This document shows, piece after piece, positions 1-10,324 of a stretch of DNA of 64,000 nucleotides (its first letter is position 1; each line of letters starts with the position of its first letter). Source of the DNA: Argopecten irradians (Eukaryota; Mollusca; Bivalvia; Pectinida; Pectinidae); assembly GCF_041381155.1 (NCBI RefSeq), contig NC_091134.1:41747338-41811337 (forward strand). Direction: 5' to 3'. A model generated the notes under the pieces. That model searched no databases. It saw only the letters and a list, made by a program, of their open reading frames with translations, and was not told the origin of the DNA. The position numbers and the translations under genes are program-made.

Positions 1-879
1 TGAACAAAAAGGAAAAAGGAATATATATGCGGACAGAACGAGAAATGCGAAAGTTAGAAGTGATGTTAACACTGGAGACACTGTTCTTCTAAAGCAGGAG
101 AGACAAAAATAAACTAACTCCAACATTTGAGGAGGAACCATATAAAGTTGTTACCAGGTCAGGTAACATGGTAGTTGTCGGAAACGATGATGTACAATAC
201 CGTAGAAACATTACAAAAGTGAAAAGGTACCATGAGCGCGAGAAGGATGTTGGTGAGAGTCAAGAGCAGCCCAATATTCATAGGGAATACAACGCGACAG
301 AGATGCGCGCTCCAATTGAGATTGAGAATCGGGCAACATCGCGCCAAGACTGTGTAATACCCGGCGATGATTGTGCAACACCTCGCGATGATCGTGCAAC
401 ACCTCGCGAAGATCGTGCAACACCTCGCGAAGATCGTGCAGCACCCTATGAGCGCCCAGTGAGGTCTACAAGACTTCCGTCGAGGTTCAAAGACTTTGAA
501 GAGACCATAACATGAACTTGGTTAAAAGTTATTAATCTTACTCGATACATTTACACGTATATTAGTATTGTGTTGCTAAAAGCAGTGTTATATTTTCAGT
601 TTGTTTTCAAAGACTGTTTAAAAATAAGTTTTGAAGTTTTAGGTGTTCAAGGTTAATGGTTCATAACCAATATGAGAATTGTGAAGGGTGAAGTTATTTT
701 TCTGGAAAAGGAGGGATGTAGTGTTTGTATCATTTGATAACAATTCATAAATGCTCCCTCGGTATACTTGAAATATAGCATGCTCCCTGAGCATGCGCAA
801 AGAGTGTAATAAAAGCAAGCGGACACCAGCTTTGTGACATTTGTTTAATCACGACTGATTAGAATCTGAAAACATCTCA
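1..879 (+). mobile_element. Fossil 3' end of a Ty3/Gypsy-type LTR retrotransposon
   Basis: The region up to about 515 reads as the C-terminal tail of a pol/integrase protein: a Leu-Lys-rich stretch, then the TFEEEPYKVV and KVKRY type segment usual just before the end of Gypsy-class integrases, then a low-complexity Arg/Asp/Pro tail with repeated ATPRED-like units. After a short 3' untranslated stretch comes a purine tract (GGAAAAGGAGGGA, ending at 716), followed directly by TGTAGTG, the expected start of a 3' LTR. The element enters from the left window edge, so its 5' parts are not visible. It looks broken and old rather than whole. The family is inferred from layout and motifs, without a database search. 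Confidence 0.65.
717..879 (+). repeat. Probable 3' LTR of the fossil Gypsy-type element
   Basis: The repeat starts with TG directly after the polypurine tract and carries an AATAAA signal at 808-813. It ends in a CA between about 874 and 879. The right boundary is uncertain because the matching 5' LTR lies outside the window. Confidence 0.45.
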
Positions 880-880
880 A

Positions 881-1140
881 ATTGGAATCTTAATTTCATG
901 GTTATGAAAATTGTATACATTTTCAACCATTCAATAGCTTCAACGTGAAGTGTAGAGCTTTATTTAGGTTCTGTAATGATCTGGTTAAGATGATAGCAGA
1001 TTAGGGTCATATGAGCTTGGTGACGTGTGACGGGGATTAATTAGATCATATTCAATGAAAGGTATATTCTGTAAGTTATGTATCTTCTGGATTTTCTATA
1101 TTTAAAGCAAGTGTTTAAGCTATTTAAGTTTATTTTATGA
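881..1140 (+). repeat. Dispersed repeat copy A (plus orientation)
   Basis: This block begins GGAATCTTAATTTC and runs through GAGCTTTATTTAGG and CATATTCAATGAAAGGTAT to GGATTTTC. Its reverse complement recurs at about 2400-2645 at roughly 70% identity, and more weakly at 2700-2950. No coding potential is visible and I do not recognise the family. It could be a non-autonomous DNA element. Confidence 0.55.
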
Positions 1141-1159
1141 GATAATCTCAAGCTATATT

Positions 1160-1360
1160 CTAATTTTTAATTAATTAGGACTTAAAAACGTTAAATAAAA
1201 ACGTCAATTTTCACCCTTTGACCTTTGACCTCTGAAATAACCATGAGCGCTAAAACATCGGATATTCTGAATAGCATACAATATGCAGCTGATCCTAATG
1301 TATCTTCATGCAAAATATTTTGCTTATCACTGAGTGGCCGTTAATCGGCCCAAAGTGATA
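1160..1360. repeat. Mosaic repeat block with a 96-bp invertible module
   Basis: Positions 1160-1250 (TTAATTAGGACTTA to CTCTGAAATAACCA) recur in direct orientation at about 3100-3175. The next module, 1265-1360, recurs as its reverse complement at 3190-3287. It includes ATGTATCTTCATGCAAAATA and the GGCCGTTAATCGGCC stem. So direct and inverted parts of the same repeat are joined. Confidence 0.6.
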
Positions 1361-1930
1361 CCCCTCCTTTCTCCACCATTTCAAAGCTTTAGAGTTATGT
1401 TTAGCACTTGATTTGTATTTTGTCACAATCAATTTCAGACGTTTACATCCTAGGGAACATGCATAAATTAGTTCAGATTCAATTAATAGTATCGTTTGTC
1501 AACTAAGTATGACCCATCATCTGGATTTTCCATGTTCAAAGCAAGTGTTTAAGCTATTTAAGTTTGTTTAAAGAGAAAAATTAAGCAACACCTGTATTGC
1601 AAGTATGATGTTAGAATTGTGCATGTTGCCTCATTGCATATCAGAAAAAAGACAACTTAATCTGGAATCTCAATTCTAGTGGCTACCTAGATTAAAATAT
1701 ATTGGATCTCAGTCTCAAACATCATTGAGAAGTTTTTAATCTTTCCTTCCACTACAAACCAGTTATTGTGAAGATGATACTCTCTGATGGTTGGCCCTGC
1801 AGATTGGACACTAGTATCTACTGCCCCTTTTGCATTATCGTAAGAGGCGACTAAATTAAAGATATTATAATTTTTTTTCTTCTTCCTAACTTACTTTCCT
1901 GTTCCTAACGTCTCCCTTGACACCGCCTCA
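1361..1930. other. Non-coding stretch with a partial repeat copy
   Basis: No gene is seen. Positions 1525-1575 repeat the GGATTTTC...AAGCAAGTGTTTAAGCTA segment of copy A (1088-1135). AAGAGGCGACTAAAT at about 1843 is the reverse complement of the TTTAGTCGCCTTT motif found at 2331 and 2647. Confidence 0.5.
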
Positions 1931-1934
1931 CTGA

Positions 1935-2265
1935 GGATATTCTGTTGAGCGATCGTCCCTGTGAAATAGGCTCTGGGTTTAGTCCCCTGGACGAGACATA
2001 CTCAAGTCTATAAAAGTTGAAGTTTCTGCTCCTGTATCGCGCTCAGCATACCAGAAGTTGGACGACTGGTTCGCCAGCAGCTGTCAGTATAATATGACTT
2101 GATGGGGTATGTTGCAATTGTCTTCGGTTGCATGCTTCGGTGATATAGCAGTCTCCCAAAATACGCACCTGACATTTCACACACGCAAGACACCACATAA
2201 ACGGGAGACCGTCCTTTCAAGACCCTGGCTGTTAATAGGACGTTAGTATAATAAACCAAACTCTT
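1935..2265 (+). repeat. tRNA-derived mollusc SINE, copy 1
   Basis: The left part is tRNA-like (GAGCGATCGTCCCTGTGA, then a B-box-like GGGTTTAGTCCCC). The body includes GACTGGTTCGCC, GTCAGTATAATATGACTTG and TGCTTCGGTGATATAGCA. The 3' tail is CCCTGGCTGTTAATAGGACG, the ending I associate with bivalve tRNA SINEs. The same order of segments occurs at 7650-7990 and, reversed, at 3360-3480 and 3870-3990. Confidence 0.65.
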
Positions 2266-2324
2266 ATAGTGAACACTAGATATCAAATACATGATATTGT
2301 TTGCTAAAGCGATGTTAGAAAAGT

Positions 2325-2960
2325 TCCATATTTAGTCGCCTTTTACGATCATGCAATGGGGCATAATTCTAACAAAATTATTGGAATGTAGATTCTGCTT
2401 GAGATTATCTCTTAAAAACTTTCAGTTGCTAATGGAAAATCCAGAAATACATAGTTGACAGAAGATATCTTTCATTGAATATCACCTAACTCACCCCCAT
2501 CAGCCAGCTCATGTGACCTTAATATGTAATCACCTTAAGCAAGATCATGACAATATCCAAATAAAGCTCTAAACGTCACTCTTAAGCTATGAAATGGTTG
2601 AGAAAGTATTTTCATCCTGGTGACAACGAAATTAAGATTCCAAATTTAGTCGCCTTTAACACTGTTGCATTGGAGTAGCATGCATACTTTTAACAGCCTA
2701 TCTTCAATGAAAATGTTGCTTGAAATTAGCTCATAAAATTTTAAAACCTTTTCAAACATGGGAAAACAGTGGATGCTTAGTTGACAGATGATACCATCAA
2801 TTGAATATGACCTAATTTATGAACGTGAGCTAGCCAATATGACCCTACGTATACGATGTAATCATCTTAAGCAGGACTAGTCAAGCTACACATACAGTAC
2901 TAAAACCAATCTCAAGCTTTAAAATAGAGGAAAAATCTTAGTTTTCAGCAAAAGTATTTA
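2325..2960 (-). repeat. Two tandem copies of the dispersed repeat, reverse orientation
   Basis: TTTAGTCGCCTTT marks the start of each unit at about 2331 and 2647, giving a period near 315 bp. Both units contain the reverse complement of copy A (881-1140), for example TTCATTGAATATCACCTAA against CATATTCAATGAAAGG. Together with copy A they form a large, diverged inverted arrangement around the SINE at 1.9-2.3 kb. Confidence 0.6.
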
Positions 2961-3089
2961 AGTTTCTAATGCTAAAATAGAACAGATACTTAATTAAGTC
3001 ACTTTGTCCTACTTTATGATCTTTTTCATCAGCTTTCTGAATTGAACTTCACAAATAAAGATTTGCAGGCAAAAACTGAAAAAAATCAC

Positions 3090-3290
3090 TATTCTAACAT
3101 TTGATTAATTAGGACTTAGTTAGTACTTAAAGAATAAAAATGTAAATTTTCCTCACTCTTTGACCTCTGAAATAACCAGGAGCCCATGGGATATCACTTT
3201 TGGCCGTTTTACGGCCATTCAGTAATAAACAAAATATTTTGCATGAAGATACATTAGGGTCAGCTGCATATTGTATTGTATTCAGAACAA
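3090..3290. repeat. Second mosaic block; partner of 1160-1360
   Basis: The direct part (GATTAATTAGGACTTAG to CTCTGAAATAACCAGGAG) matches 1160-1250. The following part, from TATCACTTTTGGCCG to GTATTGTATTCAGAA, matches 1265-1360 in reverse complement. Confidence 0.6.
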
Positions 3291-3359
3291 CCAAATTATG
3301 TGGGGTTTTCGTGATTAGGAAGGCTGCAGTATGTTCGTGTTATACTTTTTTTGTAATAG

Positions 3360-3480
3360 TCGAAAAGTTTGTGTGCTCTATTTATAGTGCTATCTCACTG
3401 AAGCATACGACCCGATAACAAGCGCATCCCACTTGGTCACATTATACTGATAATAAACAAACCAGTCGTCTTACTCCCTT
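3360..3480 (-). repeat. SINE fragment, reverse orientation
   Basis: Read on the minus strand it contains GACTGGTTTG, CAGTATAATGTGACCAAG and ATGCTTCAGTGAGATAGCAC. This is the same central block as the SINEs at 1935-2265 and 7650-7990. Both ends are missing. Confidence 0.6.
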
Positions 3481-3869
3481 TCTGATATGAATTATGCTTG
3501 TCCATAATGTAATTGATTTGGAACGGATCCACATAGTTCTAACTCAGAATCAGAGCCAATCATCATGGCTGTTAATATCTAAATAAACCAAACCAAAGCT
3601 ATCCAAATCAAGGGAGATATGAGGAACAGGAATTTCATCAGTGAAAAAAGATGCTAATCGAAACTTTTTCATCTTTATATAATTAATATATAAGGCGGTA
3701 ATTGAAATTGGTTTGTTGATTGATTAGGTTTACCGTTATATTAACAGCTAATGTCATTTAAGTACGGTCTGGCATCTCTTGTATACAATGTGTTGTGGTA
3801 TGTGAATATCTATGTTTTGGGATGGTGCGGTATATTGGGGTATTGTGATTTCTTGTGATAGCGAGAGTA

Positions 3870-3990
3870 TAGCTATGTTTATAGTGCTATCCAAATGGCG
3901 CATGTCGCCAGAGACATCAAATAATACCTGTCAAATTATACTGACAATGGCAAACCAGTCAACCTACATCCTTTATGCTGAGCAGGAGTA
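3870..3990 (-). repeat. Second reverse SINE fragment
   Basis: The minus strand carries TTGACTGGTTTGCC, TTGTCAGTATAATTTGAC and GGATAGCACTATAAA in the SINE order. It is more diverged than the fragment at 3360-3480, with which it lies in the same orientation about 500 bp apart. Confidence 0.55.
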
Positions 3991-4116
3991 GAAACTGCAG
4001 AACTTGGCTTTTCTCATAGAAAAATTGTTGTTTATTTTGTATATATTTAATATATTTTGACAGATGGTTTATGTTGTTGACGATTCCTTTGACATTTCGA
4101 CATTAATTGTTTTCAG

Positions 4117-5671
4117 ATGGCAATCCCGTGGACATGGGTAGATATATTTACCCCCACTTCTTTGATGGTTGAATTGATTCGCGTGTCAACGTTCCGACAT
4201 GTATCGACCAGGTTCTGGGTGTTGGATCTTGCAAGGTGGTACTTTGTGGACCATGACGGTGCTTCCTTCGAATGTGTTGTTTGTGGAAGAATGGAGGAAT
4301 ATAGAGGTATTTATAGCTGTCTGTTTTAATTATGTGAATTAATGCTAATTGTTGTAAAGGACCATCTCTCTCGGGTTTCAATGTTTCTATACTTCAAAAC
4401 CAGGAGACACGAAAGTTCTGAATTTTCCTCAACCAGTCACTTCAGTGAACTTTAAAAAAATCAACTTATAGAATAAAATTTTCTCCCGTACATCACAGGG
4501 ATATCTCGTGGTTGCTAGGGAAAGATAACTCTAATCTAATTCAGGAGATGTAAGACAGCTTACACGCGCTAGACAATTACGCAACGTTATCAAAACATGC
4601 GGCATAGCCGCGACGTGCATTGTAGATGCCGTAATAAACTCTGACGCATTACGTCGTTCAAGTAATTATAATGAAAAAGCTAGAAAGCAACTTAAATTTC
4701 ACATTTTTAAAATACATATTGAAGAAAAGAAATCTTACATGGTTATGTCAAGTGGATAGGATATCACCACCTTCATAAAGGATTTTGGCCGTCAACCCTA
4801 GGTAAGGCTCGGGTTGACCTGCCAAAGTCTTTTACTAGGATTGGGATATACCTGGCCACTTGACAGACCCATATAAAATTGAGTCTTTTCTCCTTCTGGA
4901 GGATAATTGTATTATGATAAACCGTATTTTATTTCAATATTAGTAAATAAATAACAAAATGTTTCCATGTAAGGATTCACAAAAATGGTATTAATGTTTC
5001 TACATTTATATAACACTATAGTGACACTAAATTGAATAATAATAAGATCTAGCGTTGAACATTAACAAATATATGATAGGTGTTTCATCATTTTAGTTCC
5101 TACCACACCCCTGAAATAGAAATTTAATGACTGGACAGGGTGAACATCAAGTGACTGACCAATATACAATACCGAAAAAATATATCCATATAAAAAGCTT
5201 ATGTTATTCGTAAAAAATACAACCTTTAATTTTATATAAACTTTAATTGTGGCGTTTATGGATAACACAAAAGAAATGCTTAACTGTATGCAGCACTCCT
5301 TAATTGATATAATTGGTGCTAGCATAATAGGAGTACACAAATGAGGTAGAATACATTTGTCATTTTGCACCCAAAACCAAACAGCCGATCTAAACATAGT
5401 TAAAAAAAACTGTAAAAGTGGTCTAAACGAGTATCATGAACAACAGAAATATCTATGATAAAAATGATCGGCCAATGTTTTGAAAGATACCATATGCACT
5501 GAAACTTTGAAACTATGGAACCAATTTGGCTTCATCATAATACATGTTTTTCTTGATATATAGCATATTATTATTTGTGTTTCAGAAAGTAGATTCTCTG
5601 AGAGCGAACTAGAGTGTATTCATCATACAGGTTGTGTAGCAAGAACACAAGGGGTCCGCCAACGTCATTGA
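4117..5671 (+). CDS. BIR-like zinc-domain gene 1 (last two coding exons)
   Basis: Two exons are supported by comparison with two paralogues in this window. The first is 4117-4306, preceded by TTGTTTTCAG and followed by GAG|GTATTT. The second is 5586-5671, preceded by TGTGTTTCAG and ending in TGA. The first starts with ATG in frame and gives 63 residues with RVSTF, LDLARWYFVDHDG and FECVVCGR. The second gives SRFSESELECIHHTGC and a basic tail. R-x-x-T-F, LA-x-x-x-F, CxxCG and the final Cys are laid out as in BIR domains of inhibitor-of-apoptosis proteins. The His pair lies three to four residues later than the usual BIR His, so the family call is an inference. No upstream exon like that of gene 3 was found to the left. 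A strong donor (GTAAGT at 5679) follows the stop, suggesting a 3' UTR intron to an acceptor at 5990. Confidence 0.6.
4487..4885. mobile_element. Insertion of unknown type in the gene 1 intron, with 8-bp flanking repeat
   Basis: The matching intron of gene 2 lacks this segment. TTTTCTCC occurs at 4479-4486 and again at 4886-4893, which fits an 8-bp target duplication as hAT-type elements make, but no terminal inverted repeat is obvious. The right half holds a long imperfect hairpin at 4747-4864 with a perfect inner stem GTCAACCC/GGGTTGAC. No reading frame of note. Confidence 0.5.
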
Positions 5672-5678
5672 TTCATGG

Positions 5679-7640
5679 GTAAGTGACCTGAATCGCTCTG
5701 GTGAGAACAATTTTATCAAAACGAAAGTAATAAAGTAGCATGTTAGCATGCTTATATAACAATATGAAGATATACAACTGAGTAATTATCAAGAAACCAG
5801 AAACCAATCTTATTTAAGATTTGTATTAAGTAGAGATGAACGGACACTTTTAGTCTAATACCATTCCTCATAATACATGTATAAATAATTCCCTGCTTTG
5901 ATTTGATATGCACTGTATTACACAAGCAAGAACATTAACAATGACTTTGGTAGTGTCAGAAAACAATATTCTATGTCCTTATTGTTCTAGGTAATGTGTT
6001 CATTGAATGAGACGGGAGGCATCATTTGGATACTGCTGGTGTAGACATGGGACACTCACTGAAAATAATTACTAGAAGTCAACACGGCATTTGCAATATT
6101 TGAAATGTTCAGACATTTTATCTTTAAAGAAATTTTGTCAAGAATGTTATTTGAAATAAATGATATTTCATCTTTTTCTCCCAAAGCTGACTAAGGACAG
6201 TTTTAACGTTTAATAGTAAGTTAATTATCATTAATGAAATATAGGTGTTAGGTTACGTATTGTATTCATAGATTAAATTTTATATTGTTATAATCGTGCA
6301 GATATACATTATTACTGAAAAACAGTTTCTTGATAGGACATTTTAGAGTTATTAAATAGTTTGAACATCAATACATACCTAAAACTGTACATGTAAACAT
6401 GTGTGCTAAGAGAACAATGTGCTAATAAAAACATGTTTTGGTCCCAACAATAGTAACTTTTTGTTTTTACTTAAAATATACATATGTAACAAAATGACAA
6501 CGACAAAAATACATATAATATGATAAACATATGTAATTTGATAGTAACCGCCATGCTTAGGGCTGGCTTGTATAAACTAATCGAATATAACACTGTCCTC
6601 ACGCACAAGCGCTCTCGTTCCACATAAACTAATTATGACTTAATTTCTAGACTGGCGATAATTATTCCAATGTTACATTTTCAAGTGGAAATTAAAAGGA
6701 CTTGAAAGGATAATTTTGTTTATCTGACAGATGTCATTGAATATATATATGTATATTTGATAAGTATTTTCATGTTTTCAATATCAGGCAACTATTAGGA
6801 GCAAAACATGTAATCTTATTTTTCAAAACATCATCGGCTATGATACAAGTACAATAAAAGGGAGATAACTTCAATGATTAATATGAATGTTTGATATCCT
6901 GTATTTTTAAGAGGCTTAGTTATGAATAACTTTTAAAGACATGAAGATATTTGTTAGTTTGTTTAGTGAGACGTATTGTTAGACAAAACACTTTAATTGA
7001 ATTTACAATTGCTTCAATGTTTGTTATAAGGACATTACAATATTTTACTCAATAAAATATATTTAAAAAAAGAACACACAAAAATATATTGACACTTTTC
7101 AGTATTATATTTGGTATACCAATACCTCAATCAAACTATCTAGATTTATGTTTTGTGCTTTCCTAGATACAAAACATATATATATAATATTAGACTTCAT
7201 ATAACATTTTTATAATAAGATCATTATTTATAAGTCAACTATATTAGTATTTTCATAATTTTTTCTTTTTATTTTTACCATACTAGAAAAATGTTCTATG
7301 ATTTCAATTTTCTATTACAGATATAAATAATAGGTTGTTTTTCAATAATTAAAAAAAGTTATTATTTATAGCACGTATACGGTTTTGTAGCCGATATTGA
7401 AGCCATTGCATTTTTAAATCTTTTACAGTTTGGAAAAGAAAAAACATTGAGTTTGTTTTTCCAGTTTTTATTTCTAAAGACAACTTTGGTTTTCCATTTC
7501 TAATTTGACGTCATAAACATTTTTCTATTACACATAACTACATTGTAAATGTCTTCACATCACTTTATACTCTAAAATAAATCAATACATTTATGATAAT
7601 GTATGAATGGCCTAATTTATTTAACACCTTTCAGTCGAGC
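5679..7640 (+). other. Duplicated 3' UTR and flank of gene 1
   Basis: No further coding exon is seen. AATAAA lies at 5729-5734, 58 bases past the stop. A block at 5981-6075, starting with acceptor-like TTGTTCTAG|GTAATGTG, is well conserved at 23860-23955 downstream of gene 2 and may be a non-coding last exon. Positions 6590-7590 align with 24530-25440 and again with 26741-27222, so this whole flank belongs to the duplicated unit. Confidence 0.6.
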
Positions 7641-7649
7641 ACTAGCCCC

Positions 7650-7990
7650 TGTGAGGACGGTACTGGGTTCTGTCCCCTGACCAAAACACCATAATTCATT
7701 TAAGTTTCTGCAACTGCTTTGCGCTCCATTTAAAGGGGGCTTGACAACTGATTTGCCCGTTGTCACTATAATGTGACCGGGTTAAGTGGTTATTCGGTGA
7801 CTTTGGTTTTAAGCTTCAGTCAGATAGCACTATAAAAGGCAAGAGTTCCACTATTGCAAGGAGACACAACACGAATAAATCACAGACTCCTAAAACATAG
7901 ACATTCACACACCGCAACACATACACTGACTACAATGAAAGCCGTCCTGAGATCACCATGGAAGTGAAACCTAACAAATCAAACTAAAGT
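7650..7990 (+). repeat. tRNA-derived mollusc SINE, copy 2
   Basis: It starts GTCGAGCACTAGCCCCTGTG with a B-box-like GGGTTCTGTCCC. It continues with GACAACTGATTTGCCCGTTG, CACTATAATGTGACCGGG and TTCAGTCAGATAGCACTATA, then a CACA-rich stretch. The same insertion begins at 25468 downstream of gene 2, so it predates the gene duplication. Confidence 0.65.
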
Positions 7991-9370
7991 CACTAATTAC
8001 AAGAATGCATTATCTTTAGATTACAAAACATGTTTGGGGGTTGCACTGAAATAGCAAAGAAAGAGGTATCAATTTAAGACAAAACAAAGTACCAGTCACA
8101 AAGGTATATATGGACCATCAACAAAATCAAGAAGGATACCAAGCTCAGATCTGTAAGGTCAGTATTAAAATCTGTATTTATGTATAGATTATTACAAATT
8201 TTAAAATAAATTAAGAGAAATTCGAAGATAGACATATTGCATCACATTTGTCTGCGAGGAACTTTGAACGTACAAAAACAAAATCATATTACCAAAATTG
8301 AATGTGAAAGTCTTGAAATGCGCTGAAGTGGAGAGAAAGAACGAAGATATTAGAAAAATGCCATGGCTCCACAGGACCGCTGCTTAAGCCACCTTACGAA
8401 CTTATCAATGAATTATCAGAATCGTTCTGATAATTTTTTCGAGTTTCACAGAAACAAAGAACAAAGCAATACCTATGAATCGAAACAGATCGCAAGAGAA
8501 GAGTTCGTCCTCAAATAGCTGAACAAAGAAAGTTGAGCCAAAAACCGTAAAACCAAAGACAATCAGAAGAGGTTTTTCAAGACAAGTTGATGACTGCAGA
8601 AATTGCCCTTATTGTCGTCTAAGACTGCACAGGGACACGTTTAAAAACAATATGTCTGGATGAGATTTTAGGACGTAAGAAAATATTATACGTATAAGGT
8701 ATATCGGTAGAGAGATTGGTCTGGACTTAAATTCAATAGTACTTACTTTCTATACATGTATTTTCTGTAGAGTTCTCTGTTACCATACAGTTGACCATAT
8801 AGATTGTGTATACCTTAGATACCGAAAATGCCTGTCGTCATCTGTTTCATTAACATGATCAATTTTGTATCATGATTTCTCGAGAGTTGGATAATAATGC
8901 TCATTCGGAAAAGTTTATAATCAATAGATATGGGACAAAAAAGTAATTTCAACCGTGTGGACAAAAATTGTCAAATTTTCAAGGCGATCTTCCACTTTAT
9001 CAAGACACACAAAACGAACACGTTTGATGGGATCCCTTGTCATCTGGAAAATCCTGTTGATATTACTTCTTCGACTCTAATTTATAGATATAAATAGATA
9101 ATTTAGTATCACAAAATTATTCAAGAACACTTGAAGGTACTGACATAATAGGAGACCCTTGCATCAGAATATGAGGTAAATGGGGTGTCTTATTGACGAG
9201 TGGGCGATACCTTAAGGAGTGTCTTTGCGAAGAGGACTTAACTACTTATGTCACCCTTATAATAAGATATTTAAAGTTTTTTAAACGTTTTGACCCCTAA
9301 GACTATTGCCTTGATGAATTATTGACAGTCAATGTCATTCTTTGAACAAACTCATCCTTTCATCCAAGCA
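7991..9370. other. Non-coding flank, partly duplicated
   Basis: No gene is seen. About 8230-8900 aligns with 33960-34540 (CACATTTGTCTGCGAGGAAC, then CTTGAAATGCGCT-AAGTGGAG, then GTATATCG-T-GAGAGATT). The other copy of this flank was separated from gene 2 by the Academ-like insertions. Confidence 0.5.
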
Positions 9371-9379
9371 AACTACATA

Positions 9380-9565
9380 CCCAATATCAGGTCTCTATAG
9401 GACACTGGGCTACAAGTTTGAATCCTATGTAGGGGAGTTGGCAGGTACTAACCACTGGTGTGTGGTTTTTCACTGATACTAGGGTCTCCGGCTCCAGCTT
9501 TTCTCGACAATCTCCTTAAATGACCCTGGCTATGAATAGGACAATCATATAATAACTTACCGGAG
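9380..9565 (+). repeat. tRNA-derived SINE with short central domain
   Basis: A B-box-like GTTTGAATCC is followed by TGGTTTTTCACTGATACTAG and TCTCCGGC, resembling the conserved central domain of bivalve SINEs. The tail is CTTAAATGACCCTGGCTATG with AATAGGAC, the same ending as the SINE at 1935-2265. Confidence 0.55.
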
Positions 9566-9674
9566 TATCCGGATACAACACAGCTGACCTAGCTAACAGC
9601 AATGTACACAATATCGATAGTGTCAATTGAATATACAGTAACTGCAATTTTTGCACTTTACGCTTATCGAAACC

Positions 9675-9897
9675 CCGATTGGGGTGATCGAGTGGTGTAG
9701 TGGTTACGCAACTCCCCTTTAACCTAGCCGACCGGAGTTCGATTCAGTACATGTACAGACGTGGAAAGGTAAGGTGTCACCTGCCCGATCACTTGGGTTT
9801 TCTCTGAGTATTCCGGGCCATTGGAAGTGATTTGTATTAGGTGTTTAACTTGGTGTGAAATTGACGTAAAATGAAAAAATTAAAATAAACAATTTTA
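9675..9897 (+). repeat. tRNA-derived SINE with clear A and B boxes
   Basis: The pol III A box reads TGGTGTAGTGG within GAGTGGTGTAGTGGTTACG and the B box reads GAGTTCGATTC. A central GGGTTTTCTCTGAGTATTCC is typical of widespread invertebrate (Meta-domain type) SINEs. The tail is AAAATTAAAATAAAC. This is the best-preserved SINE in the window. Confidence 0.75.
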
Positions 9898-10324
9898 AAA
9901 ACCAAAATAGTGTCTATGCTTGAACTTGACGTGAAAAACAAAAATCCACATCTTGTCATTGTATATTTTTAAAAGGTACATTTTGATTGTTTTTTCTCTC
10001 TAACAAGGAAGAAGAGGAGTTATTGCCAAAGAATAGAAGAATTCCTGCTACTTGTAGAAAAACTTCATCAATATTTGTTAGGGTTTTTTTTCCCCAAAAA
10101 AAAAAAAAAAAATTCAATAGACATATAAATAACATTATGTTCCTTTCACAGAAGGACTTGCACACAAATGTGATGTCATAGTTGTACTTTGACATAATCA
10201 GTAACTATGACATCAGTATGTACCTATGGCATCACAAATACGCAATGGCATCACAAAAACAGCAGAAATTCTCCTTAGACTGTTGTTCTGCAATAGATAA
10301 ATCAAATCTGATATATTTTCAATA
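9898..10324. other. Spacer before LINE; no gene recognised
   Basis: It contains a T-run/A-run at about 10083-10112 and short repeated CATCACAAA motifs at 10220-10260. A 64-codon open frame across the homopolymers is not convincing. The true 5' edge of the LINE may lie here. Confidence 0.4.

Noticed and set aside
7655-7700. True tRNA genes at SINE heads
   Set aside because: Only degenerate A/B boxes in a SINE context; no complete cloverleaf could be traced.
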